Below, piece by piece: positions 16,681 to 23,891 of a DNA stretch of 64,000 bases. This DNA is from an uncultured Enterorhabdus sp. (GTDB lineage: Bacteria; Actinomycetota; Coriobacteriia; Coriobacteriales; Eggerthellaceae), in contig CANSQM010000016.1 in NCBI GenBank assembly GCA_947649205.1, forward strand, positions 1 through 64,000, given 5' to 3'. How positions within the stretch are numbered: the first letter of the stretch is position 1; the number at the start of each line of letters is the position of its first letter. Below the pieces are notes generated by a model, which was given only the letters and a program-made list of their open reading frames with translations, made no database searches and was not told where the DNA came from. The translations under genes were made by a program, and so were the position numbers.

Positions 16681-17604
16681 TCACGAAGAGCGCAGCGGCT
16701 CGACCACCTCCTCGAGGTAATCGCGGGCCGCAGCGTATTCCCCGCGCTCGCAGAGCGTTCCCACGACCGACTGGTGGTTGCGCACGTCGTGGCGCAGCCG
16801 CGCCGTATCGTCCAGCAACGCCTGCACGGCCGTCGATTCGCCCAGGTAGCCCGACAGCCGCTCTTCCAAAAGCGCCGCCTCCAGCTCGGCGCGACGGCTT
16901 TCCGCCGAGCGGCTTATCTGCACGAACAGGAACGCGTCCACCGCGAAGGCAAAGGCCAGCAGGGCCAGGGCAACCCCCACATAGGACGCCTCCCCGCGCG
17001 TGAGGTTGAAGGAGACGGTGAGCAGGATGAACACGAACGGCACCTGCAGGATCGGCAGCAGGGCGATACGGCCGAGCCACGAGGGGCCCGAGCGGCCGAC
17101 CGTCGCCGGGGCCGTGTCATCGGGGAAGAAGCGACGGCAGAGCGCCGCGACGGCCAGCAGCCCCGGCACCATCACCGAACCGTACCCGATGGCCGCGCAC
17201 AGAAGGAAGGCCTCGCTGTGGGCCAGGGCCAGCGATGCGTCCATGACCTCCAAGCCGGTCAGCTGCAGCCAGACCACGGCACTCACCAATTCACTGGCGG
17301 CCATGAGCACCATGCCGATGGCGCACACGACGACGCGCCGCACCACGGGCCCCGACAGCAGCAGAACCGGCAAGAGCACCGACAGCGCGATGCCGATGAC
17401 CCCCGTGACCAGCGGCGGCAGCACGATTCTCAGCAATGCCAGGGGCAGGGAGACAGCGGCGATGGCGGCCCAGTAGCGCACCTTCGATTTCGGGGGCATG
17501 GCGCGCTGAATCAGCCACGAGTACAGCAGCTGAATGGGCCATGCGCAGCACAGCGCCCGAAACAGATTCTCCGGCATGGCGATCGTCGCCAGAAAGCCGT
17601 CCAT
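16681..17604 (-). CDS. Sensor B: 7-TM protein ending in an AgrC-like histidine box
   Basis: 307 residues from ATG 17604, with a GAGGGG-type ribosome site. Seven hydrophobic segments, the post-TM1 motif MPPKSK, and LQLTGLEVMD after TM4 place it in the same family as sensors A, C and D. The C-terminus is LLEERLSGYLGES, then LLDDTARLRHDVRNHQSVV with H272, then GEYAAARDYLEE, and stops 36 residues after the histidine. No HATPase follows. It is nearly identical to sensor C over the last 80 residues while the TM region is diverged, as expected of receptors that share one partner but see different signals. Confidence 0.85.
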   Translation of the reverse strand: MDGFLATIAMPENLFRALCCAWPIQLLYSWLIQRAMPPKSKVRYWAAIAAVSLPLALLRIVLPPLVTGVIGIALSVLLPVLLLSGPVVRRVVVCAIGMVLMAASELVSAVVWLQLTGLEVMDASLALAHSEAFLLCAAIGYGSVMVPGLLAVAALCRRFFPDDTAPATVGRSGPSWLGRIALLPILQVPFVFILLTVSFNLTRGEASYVGVALALLAFAFAVDAFLFVQISRSAESRRAELEAALLEERLSGYLGESTAVQALLDDTARLRHDVRNHQSVVGTLCERGEYAAARDYLEEVVEPLRSS

Positions 17605-17741
17605 GAAACCCCTCCTCGAACATTTTCCGCACCTTCATCCTGCGAGACGCCGCGCCCCTCCCCCGCGCCGGCGCCCTCAACCGGCTCGCCTTCCCAGAGC
17701 ACGCGCCCCGACTCCCTCAAGTCCCTTGGCCCGAGCGAGCC

Positions 17742-18671
17742 CTAGGGACCCAACAGCCCGCGGGCCCCTTCCAAATACTCTTGGGCCTCCCGGTACTCCC
17801 CCTGATCGCAGAGGGCCCGCACCACGGACTGATGATTGCGCACATCGTGGCGCAGCCGCGCCGTATCGTCCAGCAACGCCTGCACAGCCGCCGATTCGCT
17901 CAGGTAACCCGACAGCCGCTCTTCCAGAAGCGCGGCCTCGATGGCCGCCCGCTGGCTTTCGGATGAACGCCGAATCTGCAGGAAGAGCAGTGCGTCCACG
18001 CCCGCGCACAGTCCCATGAGGGCCACGGACGCGATAACGAAGGAAGGGTCGCCCCGCGTGATGTTGAAGCAGATGCCCAGAACGACGAATATGAGCGGCA
18101 CCTGCAACAGAGGGAAGAGCGCGAGCCGGCGCATCCAAAGAAGCGACAGGGCCTGCACCGCCCGGCCGTTCCGGAGCGCCGCATCATCGGGAAAGAAGCG
18201 GTGCACGATGCGCCCCATTCCGATCATGGCGGGCGTCATCACGAGCCCGTAGCCCACCACGCCCATGAAGATGAAGAGCCGGGCATTGGCGAGGGCCATC
18301 TGCTCGTTCATCATGTCGAGGCCGGTGGAGGAAATCCAAATGCCAGCGCCCACCAGCTCGGCCACCGCCATGAGCACCATGGCCAGCGAGCACACAATGA
18401 TGCGCCGCGGCAACGAGCCGCTCAGAAGACAGACCGGAAGCACCACCGACTGGAAGATGCCCAGCAACGCGCGAATGTCGGGCGGATAGAGCGGGCGGAA
18501 CAATATGAGCCCGAGGGACACTGCGATCACCGTGACCCAGTAGACCCGTTTCGATTTCGGCGGAATGATGTAGGCGAGCAGACCGTCGTAAAGCATCTGG
18601 ATGGGCATAGCCATGGCATACCCCGTGAAGAGGCACGCCGGCGAGAAGATCGTAGACAGGATGTCGTGCAT
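17742..18671 (-). CDS. Sensor C: 7-TM protein ending in an AgrC-like histidine box
   Basis: 309 residues from ATG 18671; first gene of the minus-strand run C-B-HATPase1-A. The post-TM1 motif is IIPPKSK and the TM4 segment is ISSTGLDMMN. The histidine box RLRHDVRNHQSVV (H275) is followed by GEYREAQEYLEGARGLLG and the stop. Gaps to sensor B (137 bp) could hold separate promoters. Residues LLEERLSGYLSESAAVQALLDD match sensor B almost exactly, probably the conserved docking surface for the HATPase subunit. Confidence 0.85.
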   Translation of the reverse strand: MHDILSTIFSPACLFTGYAMAMPIQMLYDGLLAYIIPPKSKRVYWVTVIAVSLGLILFRPLYPPDIRALLGIFQSVVLPVCLLSGSLPRRIIVCSLAMVLMAVAELVGAGIWISSTGLDMMNEQMALANARLFIFMGVVGYGLVMTPAMIGMGRIVHRFFPDDAALRNGRAVQALSLLWMRRLALFPLLQVPLIFVVLGICFNITRGDPSFVIASVALMGLCAGVDALLFLQIRRSSESQRAAIEAALLEERLSGYLSESAAVQALLDDTARLRHDVRNHQSVVRALCDQGEYREAQEYLEGARGLLGP

Positions 18672-18730
18672 GGCCCCTCCCGATTAGGATGACGATCCTA
18701 CTCAGTATATCCCTGACAAATCGTCAACAC

Positions 18731-18745
18731 GTAACCGAAAGTTAC
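18731..18745. promoter_or_regulatory. Inverted repeat GTAAC-N5-GTTAC upstream of sensor C
   Basis: Perfect 5-bp arms lie 60-75 nt upstream of the sensor C start. A TTGACG and a TATACT hexamer occur downstream on the minus strand (around 18700-18725), but only 12 bp apart, so they do not make a standard promoter together. Possible operator. Confidence 0.25.
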
Positions 18746-18861
18746 AATGAGGCACCGCGCGGGCCGCACGGGAATACGGCAACGCCATCCCATGGATCCC
18801 CATGCACCCATACCCCCGCAGCCGCCTGAGTTGCCGTCGGCACGTTGCCCCGCCAGGCCGC

Positions 18862-19329
18862 CTAGCGTCCCAGATGCGCCAGCAGCCCCTCGCAGCCGGC
18901 GAGCACGTCGTCGTAAGTGGTCTCGAAATCGCCTGTGTACCAGGGGTCGGCCACATCGCGCGTAGAGCCGGCGAACTCCAACAGCTTGTGAATCTTGCCC
19001 TCGGGATCGCCCCCGAGCATCCGGTTCGTGTTGCGAATGTTCGCCTCGTCCATGCCGATGATCAGGTCGTAGCCGTCGTAGTCGCCCCGCGTGAGCTGCC
19101 GGGCCCGCTTGGCCTGAAAGCCGCCGACGCCATGGGCCCGCAGCATCCGCTGGGTACCGGGGTGCACGGGATTGCCGATCTCCTCCGTACTCGTCGCCGC
19201 CGACTCAATATGGAACTCATCGGCCACCCCGCGGGCGGCCACCATATCCTTCAGCACGAACTCAGCCATGGTGGATCGACAAATGTTCCCGTGACAGACG
19301 AACAGAACGCGATGAGGAGTCTGGGCCAT
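18862..19329 (-). CDS. Low-molecular-weight protein-tyrosine phosphatase
   Basis: 155 residues from ATG 19329, with AAAGGA 9 nt upstream. The P-loop CHGNICRS near residue 11 matches CxxGNxCRS (catalytic Cys, Arg). The general acid lies in DPWYTGDF near the C-terminus. Length is normal for the family. These enzymes dephosphorylate Tyr on proteins, often tuning capsule-type BY-kinases, though no kinase is nearby. The C-terminal DVLAGCEGLLAHL helix is typical. It is followed downstream, after about 190 bp, by the sensor C gene in the same direction. Confidence 0.93.
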   Translation of the reverse strand: MAQTPHRVLFVCHGNICRSTMAEFVLKDMVAARGVADEFHIESAATSTEEIGNPVHPGTQRMLRAHGVGGFQAKRARQLTRGDYDGYDLIIGMDEANIRNTNRMLGGDPEGKIHKLLEFAGSTRDVADPWYTGDFETTYDDVLAGCEGLLAHLGR

Positions 19330-19457
19330 GGCGAAATCCTTTGTGAACGAAGATGACCTCCCCATTTTCGATGAGTTTTCCAATTTCCGTGCTAGAATCT
19401 CGGCCACGTGCCGGCAGAGTCCGCGCGGGCGGTGCTTCGAGAGATTGGAGTGCTGCC

Positions 19458-19583
19458 ATGGAGAGTATTCTTTTTGCCGCTGCGGCGGTCGCCACAATAG
19501 TAGGCTTTCTTTTGGAGGTCTGGCGGGAGTTGAAACCCACGCGAACGGATGACGAAGGGAGAAAGAGAAAGGGCCAGCGCTAA
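19458..19583 (+). CDS. Small single-span membrane protein (41 aa), toxin-like
   Basis: From ATG 19458 with TTGGAG 8 nt upstream. Residues 1-20 (MESILFAAAAVATIVGFLLE) form one TM helix; the rest (VWRELKPTRTDDEGRKRKGQ) is charged and basic. This layout resembles Fst/TxpA-type type I toxins, which depolarise the membrane. The stop codon sits in the loop of a bidirectional terminator at 19570-19591. A consensus TATAAT on the opposite strand at 19668-19673 could drive an RNA toward its 3' end. No sequence family is recognised; it could simply be a small membrane protein. Confidence 0.5.
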   Translation: MESILFAAAAVATIVGFLLEVWRELKPTRTDDEGRKRKGQR

Positions 19584-19591
19584 CTGACCCT
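19570..19591. terminator. Bidirectional hairpin at the end of the small membrane gene
   Basis: AGGGCCAG (19570-19577) pairs with CTGACCCT (19584-19591) through one G-T wobble, with a 6-nt loop holding the TAA stop. The minus strand continues TTCTCTTTCTCC and the plus strand TTCATTT, so either transcript could end here. Confidence 0.6.
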
Positions 19592-19667
19592 TCATTTCGA
19601 CTATACCTGCGCCGCCCGTGAACCCTGAGTTTTGCCGCTGAGGAACGGGCTTTGCTGGTACGGTCCT

Positions 19668-19695
19668 ATTATAGCTCTTTGCGAAGCACTTGGGA
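19668..19695 (-). promoter_or_regulatory. Candidate antisense promoter facing the small membrane gene
   Basis: A perfect TATAAT on the minus strand (19668-19673) has a TTCCCA-like -35 about 17 bp upstream. Transcription would run leftward into the 3' side of the 41-residue gene and its hairpin, the arrangement seen in txpA/ratA-type loci. Confidence 0.4.
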
Positions 19696-19827
19696 ACCGC
19701 CCCGACCACGTCCTCCAGATTTTTTAGGCGATCCGCGCCTCGGAAAAACAGGTCTTGGCCCACAAAATCCAAGCAACCTCGTCGAAACCCAGAAAGCGTA
19801 GCTGCAGTGCTTCCGCCTATCTTCCGC

Positions 19828-20754
19828 CTATTCCCCGGTAAGGCGGTCGGCGAACTCGTCCAGGTAGGCCTCGGCCCGCTCGTACTCGCCCCGCTCGCAG
19901 AGGGCCTCCACCACCATGCGGTGGTTGCGCAGGTCGTGGCGCAGGTGGGCCGTCTCGCCGAGCAGGGCCTGCACCCGCTCCGAGCGCCCGAGGTAGTCGC
20001 CCACCCGCTCCTCCAGCACGGCGGCCCGCACCTCCTCCTGGGCCTGGGCCACCGAGCGGCCGATCTGGACGAACAGCAGCACGTCCACGGCTAGGCACAA
20101 AATGCCGAGCAGCGAAACGATGCCAACCGACCCCTCCTTCCAGTGGAGCACATCGAAGCCGATCTCCACCACGACGAAGAACAGCGTGAACTGAAGCACG
20201 GGAAACCACAGGTACTTGAGCACCCAGGCGGAGGGAATGCCGCGCGATCCAGTTGCACGAGAGGTCTCAGTCGGCAAAAACCGATGAACTAGCCATCGGA
20301 TACCCGCCGCCAGGAGGAACATCGTTCCCCCGTGCCCGACAATCAGCGTAATCAGGTAAACCGGTAAATAGCTCACGAGCACATTGTTATCCACCACGCC
20401 CAACCCTGTGATGGACACCCACCCCACCATGCACACCAGCTCGGCCACCGTCTGGGCGACACCGGCCAGGGCGCACACGAAAACACGGGTGAAGAGCGAA
20501 CCGCGCAGCAGGGGAATGGGCAAAAAGACCCCGACGGTCACACTGGCCGCGAGCCGCGGCAATGCGGGCATGACCGGTTTCAGGAACATGAAGAATGCCG
20601 TGCAGACAAGCTCAACGAACCAGAACACTTCCTTCGATCGCGGAGGAATAATCCACGTCAGAAGCGCGAGGTACACGGTCTGAATGAGCATGCCCCCGAT
20701 CATGTTGACGATGAGGTTGCCTGGGTCGAACAGGGCGTCGTTGATACCGTTCAT
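19828..20754 (-). CDS. Sensor D: 7-TM protein ending in an AgrC-like histidine box
   Basis: 308 residues from ATG 20754, which shares one base with the stop of HATPase subunit 2 (TGATG). An in-frame ATG 18 nt earlier lies inside that gene and is less likely. The post-TM1 motif is IIPPRSK and TM4 carries VSITGLGVVDN. The C-terminus is LEERVGDYLGRSE, then AHLRHDLRNHRMVV with H273, then GEYERAEAYLDE, ending 36 residues after the histidine with no HATPase. It is the third gene of a tightly coupled operon RR2 - HATPase 2 - sensor D. Confidence 0.85.
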   Translation of the reverse strand: MNGINDALFDPGNLIVNMIGGMLIQTVYLALLTWIIPPRSKEVFWFVELVCTAFFMFLKPVMPALPRLAASVTVGVFLPIPLLRGSLFTRVFVCALAGVAQTVAELVCMVGWVSITGLGVVDNNVLVSYLPVYLITLIVGHGGTMFLLAAGIRWLVHRFLPTETSRATGSRGIPSAWVLKYLWFPVLQFTLFFVVVEIGFDVLHWKEGSVGIVSLLGILCLAVDVLLFVQIGRSVAQAQEEVRAAVLEERVGDYLGRSERVQALLGETAHLRHDLRNHRMVVEALCERGEYERAEAYLDEFADRLTGE

Positions 20755-21737
20755 CAGCGCGCGCCTTCCCACTCCCCCACGGTCGGCTCCAACCCCAGGG
20801 CCACCGTGGCCCGGAAAACACCGTCGCGCACATCAGTGACCAGGGCGCCACCGTAGCGGGCCGCCACAGACGACACGATGGAAAGTCCCCACCCATGGGA
20901 TGCCACCGAGCGGGGGCGCCGTCGGCGCAACCCGGCGGACTTCCCAAAAGCGGTAGCATCGGCAGGACACACCGGATTCTGCGCGGTAATCACGAGATAC
21001 CCATCGCGCTGCTCCGCCGTCAGGCGCACGTAGGGAGCCGGCTCATCCCCAGAATGAGAATCGGCGGCGGCAGTCGTCACGGGGTCGTTTTCCGATCCCG
21101 CCCCAATCCCCTCAGCTCCCGAGCGCCCCTCCCGTGCCCGCACCGCCGCAGCCAGCGCGTTGTCGACAAGATTTCCCAGCACGGCGCACAAATCAACCGC
21201 AGAAACGGGAACGTCTCGGGAAATTTCCAGGGCAAACTGCGGATCGATGCCCGCATCGCGACAGGCCTGCGCCTTCATAGAGGCCATGGCATCGGCGGAG
21301 GGATGATCGCATTGGCGGTAGGCACCATCGCCCATCAACTCCAAGGCCCGCGAGAGACGGCGCGAGGCGCCGCCCCCGTCACGGGCGGCAATCATGGCCC
21401 GCGCCTCGGCTACCTCCTCAGCCACGCGACGCCGCGCCATCCGAATGCCCTCCTCATCAGCGAGCAGCTTCTCCTGATAGGCTGCCGAAATGCGCTCCTG
21501 CTCCTCGAGAGCCCGCACGCGCTCGCGCACGCTCTCCACTTCGCAGGTGCGACGCACCTCGCCCCGCAGCCGCAGGCTCAGGGGCACGCATAACACCATC
21601 AACACCACGAAGACAACGGTCAGCCACGGCGACAGGCGATAGAAAAACGTCCAGCCAATGCCGACGACGGCAACGATCAGAAGGCTTGCGGGAAACAACA
21701 CGAGGGCAATACGCTGCAAAAAGGGCACGGGAGCCAT
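20754..21737 (-). CDS. Separate HATPase catalytic subunit 2 (2-TM, lacks the histidine box)
   Basis: 327 residues from ATG 21737, overlapping the RR2 stop by one base; a GTG directly before it is an alternative. Two TM helices (residues 10-55), a coiled coil (RERVRALEEQERISAAYQEK), then the N-box DLCAVLGNLVDNALAAA and G-box HGWGLSIVSSVAARYGG. It aligns along its length with HATPase subunit 1, including YRQCDHPSADAMASMKAQAC, which corresponds to the AgrC segment after the phosphotransfer helices. The RHDxxN helix itself is missing. Its Ala/Gly/Ser-rich insert between boxes differs in sequence from that of subunit 1. Confidence 0.85.
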   Translation of the reverse strand: MAPVPFLQRIALVLFPASLLIVAVVGIGWTFFYRLSPWLTVVFVVLMVLCVPLSLRLRGEVRRTCEVESVRERVRALEEQERISAAYQEKLLADEEGIRMARRRVAEEVAEARAMIAARDGGGASRRLSRALELMGDGAYRQCDHPSADAMASMKAQACRDAGIDPQFALEISRDVPVSAVDLCAVLGNLVDNALAAAVRAREGRSGAEGIGAGSENDPVTTAAADSHSGDEPAPYVRLTAEQRDGYLVITAQNPVCPADATAFGKSAGLRRRRPRSVASHGWGLSIVSSVAARYGGALVTDVRDGVFRATVALGLEPTVGEWEGAR

Positions 21738-22447
21738 CACCGCCCCAAATTCCCGAAGAAGGCTTCGCGCACTTCACGCTTCCGCCGTTTACTCACAGGA
21801 ACCACCTCGCCGGAGCGCAGCACGAATTCATCGGGATCAAGCCGCGCCACATGGGCCAGATTCACCACAAAGCTCTTGTGCGTGCGCACAAAGCCCCGGG
21901 GCAGGGCACCCATAATGTCGGGGATAGTACCATAGGTGTCGTGCACGCCATCGACCGTGTGAATCTCCAATTTCCTCAACCGACTTTCGATGAAGGTGAC
22001 CTCCCCACAGGGAACGGCAATGACCGTATGGCCATGCTTCACCATCAGGTTTTCCGAAGCCGTATGCTTAAGGCCCTCCACCGCCCGCGCGAGGGCCCGA
22101 TCGAAATCGACCTGGCAGATGGGCTTGGTCAGGAAGTAGACGTGATCGGTCTCGTACACCTCGGTACAGTACTCGATATAGCCCGTAAGGTAGATGACCT
22201 GGGTGGCACATCCGCGCCCGAACAGCTCGCGCACCGCCCGAATACCATTCGCTTGATCGTTATCGCCCAACCGAATGTCGGCGATCAGCACATCGCAGGG
22301 AGCGCCCCCCCCCCGAAGGATTTTCAGCTCGGCGCTGTTGGCCACCCGGGTAATGGAAAACAGCGAACCCAGCGGGCTCGCCTCAACGGCCCTCTGTGCT
22401 TCTTGGGCCGCCTCCTCCATATCGTCCATGATGACCAGCGAGTACAT
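21737..22447 (-). CDS. LytTR-family response regulator (RR2) with internal G10 tract
   Basis: 236 residues from ATG 22447, with AAGGAGG about 12 nt upstream. Receiver: D8/D9 in LVIMDDMEE, phospho-acceptor D57 in VLIADIRLG, then VIYLTGYIEYCTEVYE and FLTKPI. The C-terminal LytTR domain has VTFIESRLRKLEIHTVDG and FVRTHKSFVVNLAHVARLDPDEF. Codons for R45-G48 contain ten consecutive G residues on the coding strand, just ahead of the phospho-acceptor; a one-base slip would abolish the protein. In this sequence the frame is intact. It heads the operon with HATPase 2 and sensor D, so its partner kinase is probably that pair. Confidence 0.93.
   Translation of the reverse strand: MYSLVIMDDMEEAAQEAQRAVEASPLGSLFSITRVANSAELKILRGGGAPCDVLIADIRLGDNDQANGIRAVRELFGRGCATQVIYLTGYIEYCTEVYETDHVYFLTKPICQVDFDRALARAVEGLKHTASENLMVKHGHTVIAVPCGEVTFIESRLRKLEIHTVDGVHDTYGTIPDIMGALPRGFVRTHKSFVVNLAHVARLDPDEFVLRSGEVVPVSKRRKREVREAFFGNLGR
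22305..22314. repeat. Poly-C/G tract, 10 bases, inside RR2
   Basis: Ten consecutive C on the plus strand (G on the coding strand) encode the end of Arg45 through Gly48 of RR2. Synonymous glycine codons could easily break the run, so its purity is notable. Length change would shift the frame before D57 and the LytTR domain. Confidence 0.85.
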
Positions 22448-22499
22448 GATGCCCTCTCATCCTCCTTACACCCATACGTCATAATCTACCACAAAGAGA

Positions 22500-22509
22500 C
22501 CCCCCCCCC
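22500..22509. repeat. Poly-C tract, 10 bases, upstream of RR2
   Basis: Ten C in the 162-bp region between the RR2 start and the end of the first zinc-ribbon gene, 53-62 nt upstream of the RR2 ATG. On the coding strand it reads TTGCT followed by ten G, so it may alter promoter spacing. No clean -10 could be paired with it. Confidence 0.8.
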
Positions 22510-22538
22510 AGCAAGGCATTGGCAGAGGGGATGCCCGC

Positions 22539-22569
22539 TTCTAACACGAAGTGGCCCGTTCGTGACAAA
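22539..22569. repeat. Hairpin motif copy 1: CACGAA-GTGGCCCG-TTCGTG
   Basis: A 6-bp stem (22545-22550 with 22559-22564) has an 8-nt loop GTGGCCCG, preceded by TTCTAA and followed by AC-AAA. Copy 2 at 34158-34188 keeps the flanks and loop but has a different, still perfectly paired stem (CGGGAA/TTCCCG). It lies downstream of the zinc-ribbon gene run. Confidence 0.5.
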
Positions 22570-22609
22570 CACCCGTCAATGGACGCCGCCACGCAGCCCC
22601 ATGCGCTCC

Positions 22610-22951
22610 CTAGATGCCCAACCAATGGTAGCTCTCGGCGCAATCGTTGCAGATATGCACATCGTATTCCGCGTTGTTGTAGCCGGGCCCGAAAAAGCTC
22701 TCGCCGCAGAACTCACAGACGTGGAACTGGGTGAGCACGAGAATTATCAGTCCGATAATCACGACGCCGACAATCGCCACCTTCATAGTTGATTTGGTTT
22801 CCGCTCTTTCGGCTTCTTTCGCCGCCGCCTCCGAGTTGCCCAGCACCGCAGCGGCCCCAACCGACCCCGCGCTTCCTCCCAGATCCTCCCCACAAGCCGC
22901 GCAAAAGCGCGAGCCATCGGGTAACTGCGTACCGCATTGCTTGCAGAACAT
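22610..22951 (-). CDS. Zinc-ribbon membrane protein with C-terminal Cys pairs
   Basis: 113 residues from ATG 22951. The N-terminal zinc ribbon MFCKQCGTQLPDGSRFCAAC is followed by an Ala/Glu linker, one TM helix (VAIVGVVIIGLIILVLT), and a second metal-site-like module with CEFCG and CNDC. It is paralogous to the protein at 25217-25579 (same FHVC-x2-C after the TM). It is the last gene of the minus-strand zinc-ribbon run. Topology would put the N-terminal ribbon in the cytoplasm and the second module outside. Function unknown. Confidence 0.75.
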   Translation of the reverse strand: MFCKQCGTQLPDGSRFCAACGEDLGGSAGSVGAAAVLGNSEAAAKEAERAETKSTMKVAIVGVVIIGLIILVLTQFHVCEFCGESFFGPGYNNAEYDVHICNDCAESYHWLGI

Positions 22952-23017
22952 AATTGATTCCTTTCCAAAAAGTCCAAATACGTTAGCCCTGGCGTTCGGG
23001 CTCCCCCGCGCATCACT

Positions 23018-23848
23018 TCACATATCGGGCATTTCTATGTCATAGGGAAGACCTTTGGGCATATCGGCTCGAACAATTTCCGCCCCACTCCGCAAACCAT
23101 CAAAATACTCTTCCCAAGCTTCAGAATCACTTTCGGAGCCCAGCAAGACTTCTCTCAATTTTTCGTCTTCAACCTGTTCGCGTAGCGCGCCTTCTCGATA
23201 TTCCTCCTCCGTCACTCCGGAAGCGTCTAGCGCCTCCAGATAGGCCTCCTCAGATTCAAATTCAGCCTTTACTTCGTCTAGTGCCTCCTCGATTTCTTCA
23301 GGCGTGATTTTGACCTCATATTCAGCGCAGAGCTGTTTCTTCAGTTCCAAATCGATGTAGTAATTGACAACCTCGCTCCTTACTATTTCTGGATCCCATT
23401 CGTTATACTGCATCCAACTCACCCAAGCTGCGTCCTCGATCAGATCGCTGTCCAAACGGAACTGCGTCACATAGTCGGTGATGACGGATTCCCGGATTTC
23501 AACCCCATTTACGGTGGCAGCAACTGGAGAATCATCGGTTGCCCCACTGTCTACGTTAGGGGATTCGCCATCCTCATCCGATAAGACATCTTCTGTGGGA
23601 ACCGCTTGATATGCACCATCGGAGTTTTCCGCAACAGTGGCGGTCCCTGACTCCGCCATCTCGAAAAACAACACAGCGATAACCACCAGACCCGCAGCGC
23701 ATACTCCGGCCAGTCCCGCTACAAGCCTTGACTTATGGGGCTTGCGAGACGAGCTTGCCATAGATGCATTGCTGTCGCATTGGCAACCGCATCGAGGGCA
23801 GAATTTCGCACCGTCAGAAATCGCGCCCCCACAGCGAACACACTTCAT
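23018..23848 (-). CDS. Zinc-ribbon membrane protein with SurA-N/PrsA-like domain
   Basis: 276 residues from ATG 23848. Zinc ribbon KCVRCGGAISDGAKFCPRCG, a linker, TM helix (about residues 43-64, LVAGLAGVCAAGLVVIAVLF), an acidic stretch, then VAATVNGVEIRESVITDYV. The last matches the start of SurA_N/trigger-type chaperone domains (VAxVNGxxIxxxxxxxxv). The remainder is a charged helical bundle (EEIEEALDEVKAEFESEEAYLEAL). No peptidyl-prolyl isomerase core is present. It may be an extracytoplasmic chaperone tethered to a cytoplasmic zinc ribbon. Confidence 0.75.
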   Translation of the reverse strand: MKCVRCGGAISDGAKFCPRCGCQCDSNASMASSSRKPHKSRLVAGLAGVCAAGLVVIAVLFFEMAESGTATVAENSDGAYQAVPTEDVLSDEDGESPNVDSGATDDSPVAATVNGVEIRESVITDYVTQFRLDSDLIEDAAWVSWMQYNEWDPEIVRSEVVNYYIDLELKKQLCAEYEVKITPEEIEEALDEVKAEFESEEAYLEALDASGVTEEEYREGALREQVEDEKLREVLLGSESDSEAWEEYFDGLRSGAEIVRADMPKGLPYDIEMPDM

Positions 23849-23891
23849 AGAACACTCCTATCGGATCAAATCCAGAGAAGAAGCAGCTGTC

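Noticed and set aside
19392..19772. 126-codon minus-strand frame across the small membrane gene
   Set aside because: The N-terminal part looks faintly protein-like, but there is no ribosome site and it overlaps the better-supported 41-residue gene and a promoter; perhaps a decayed fragment.
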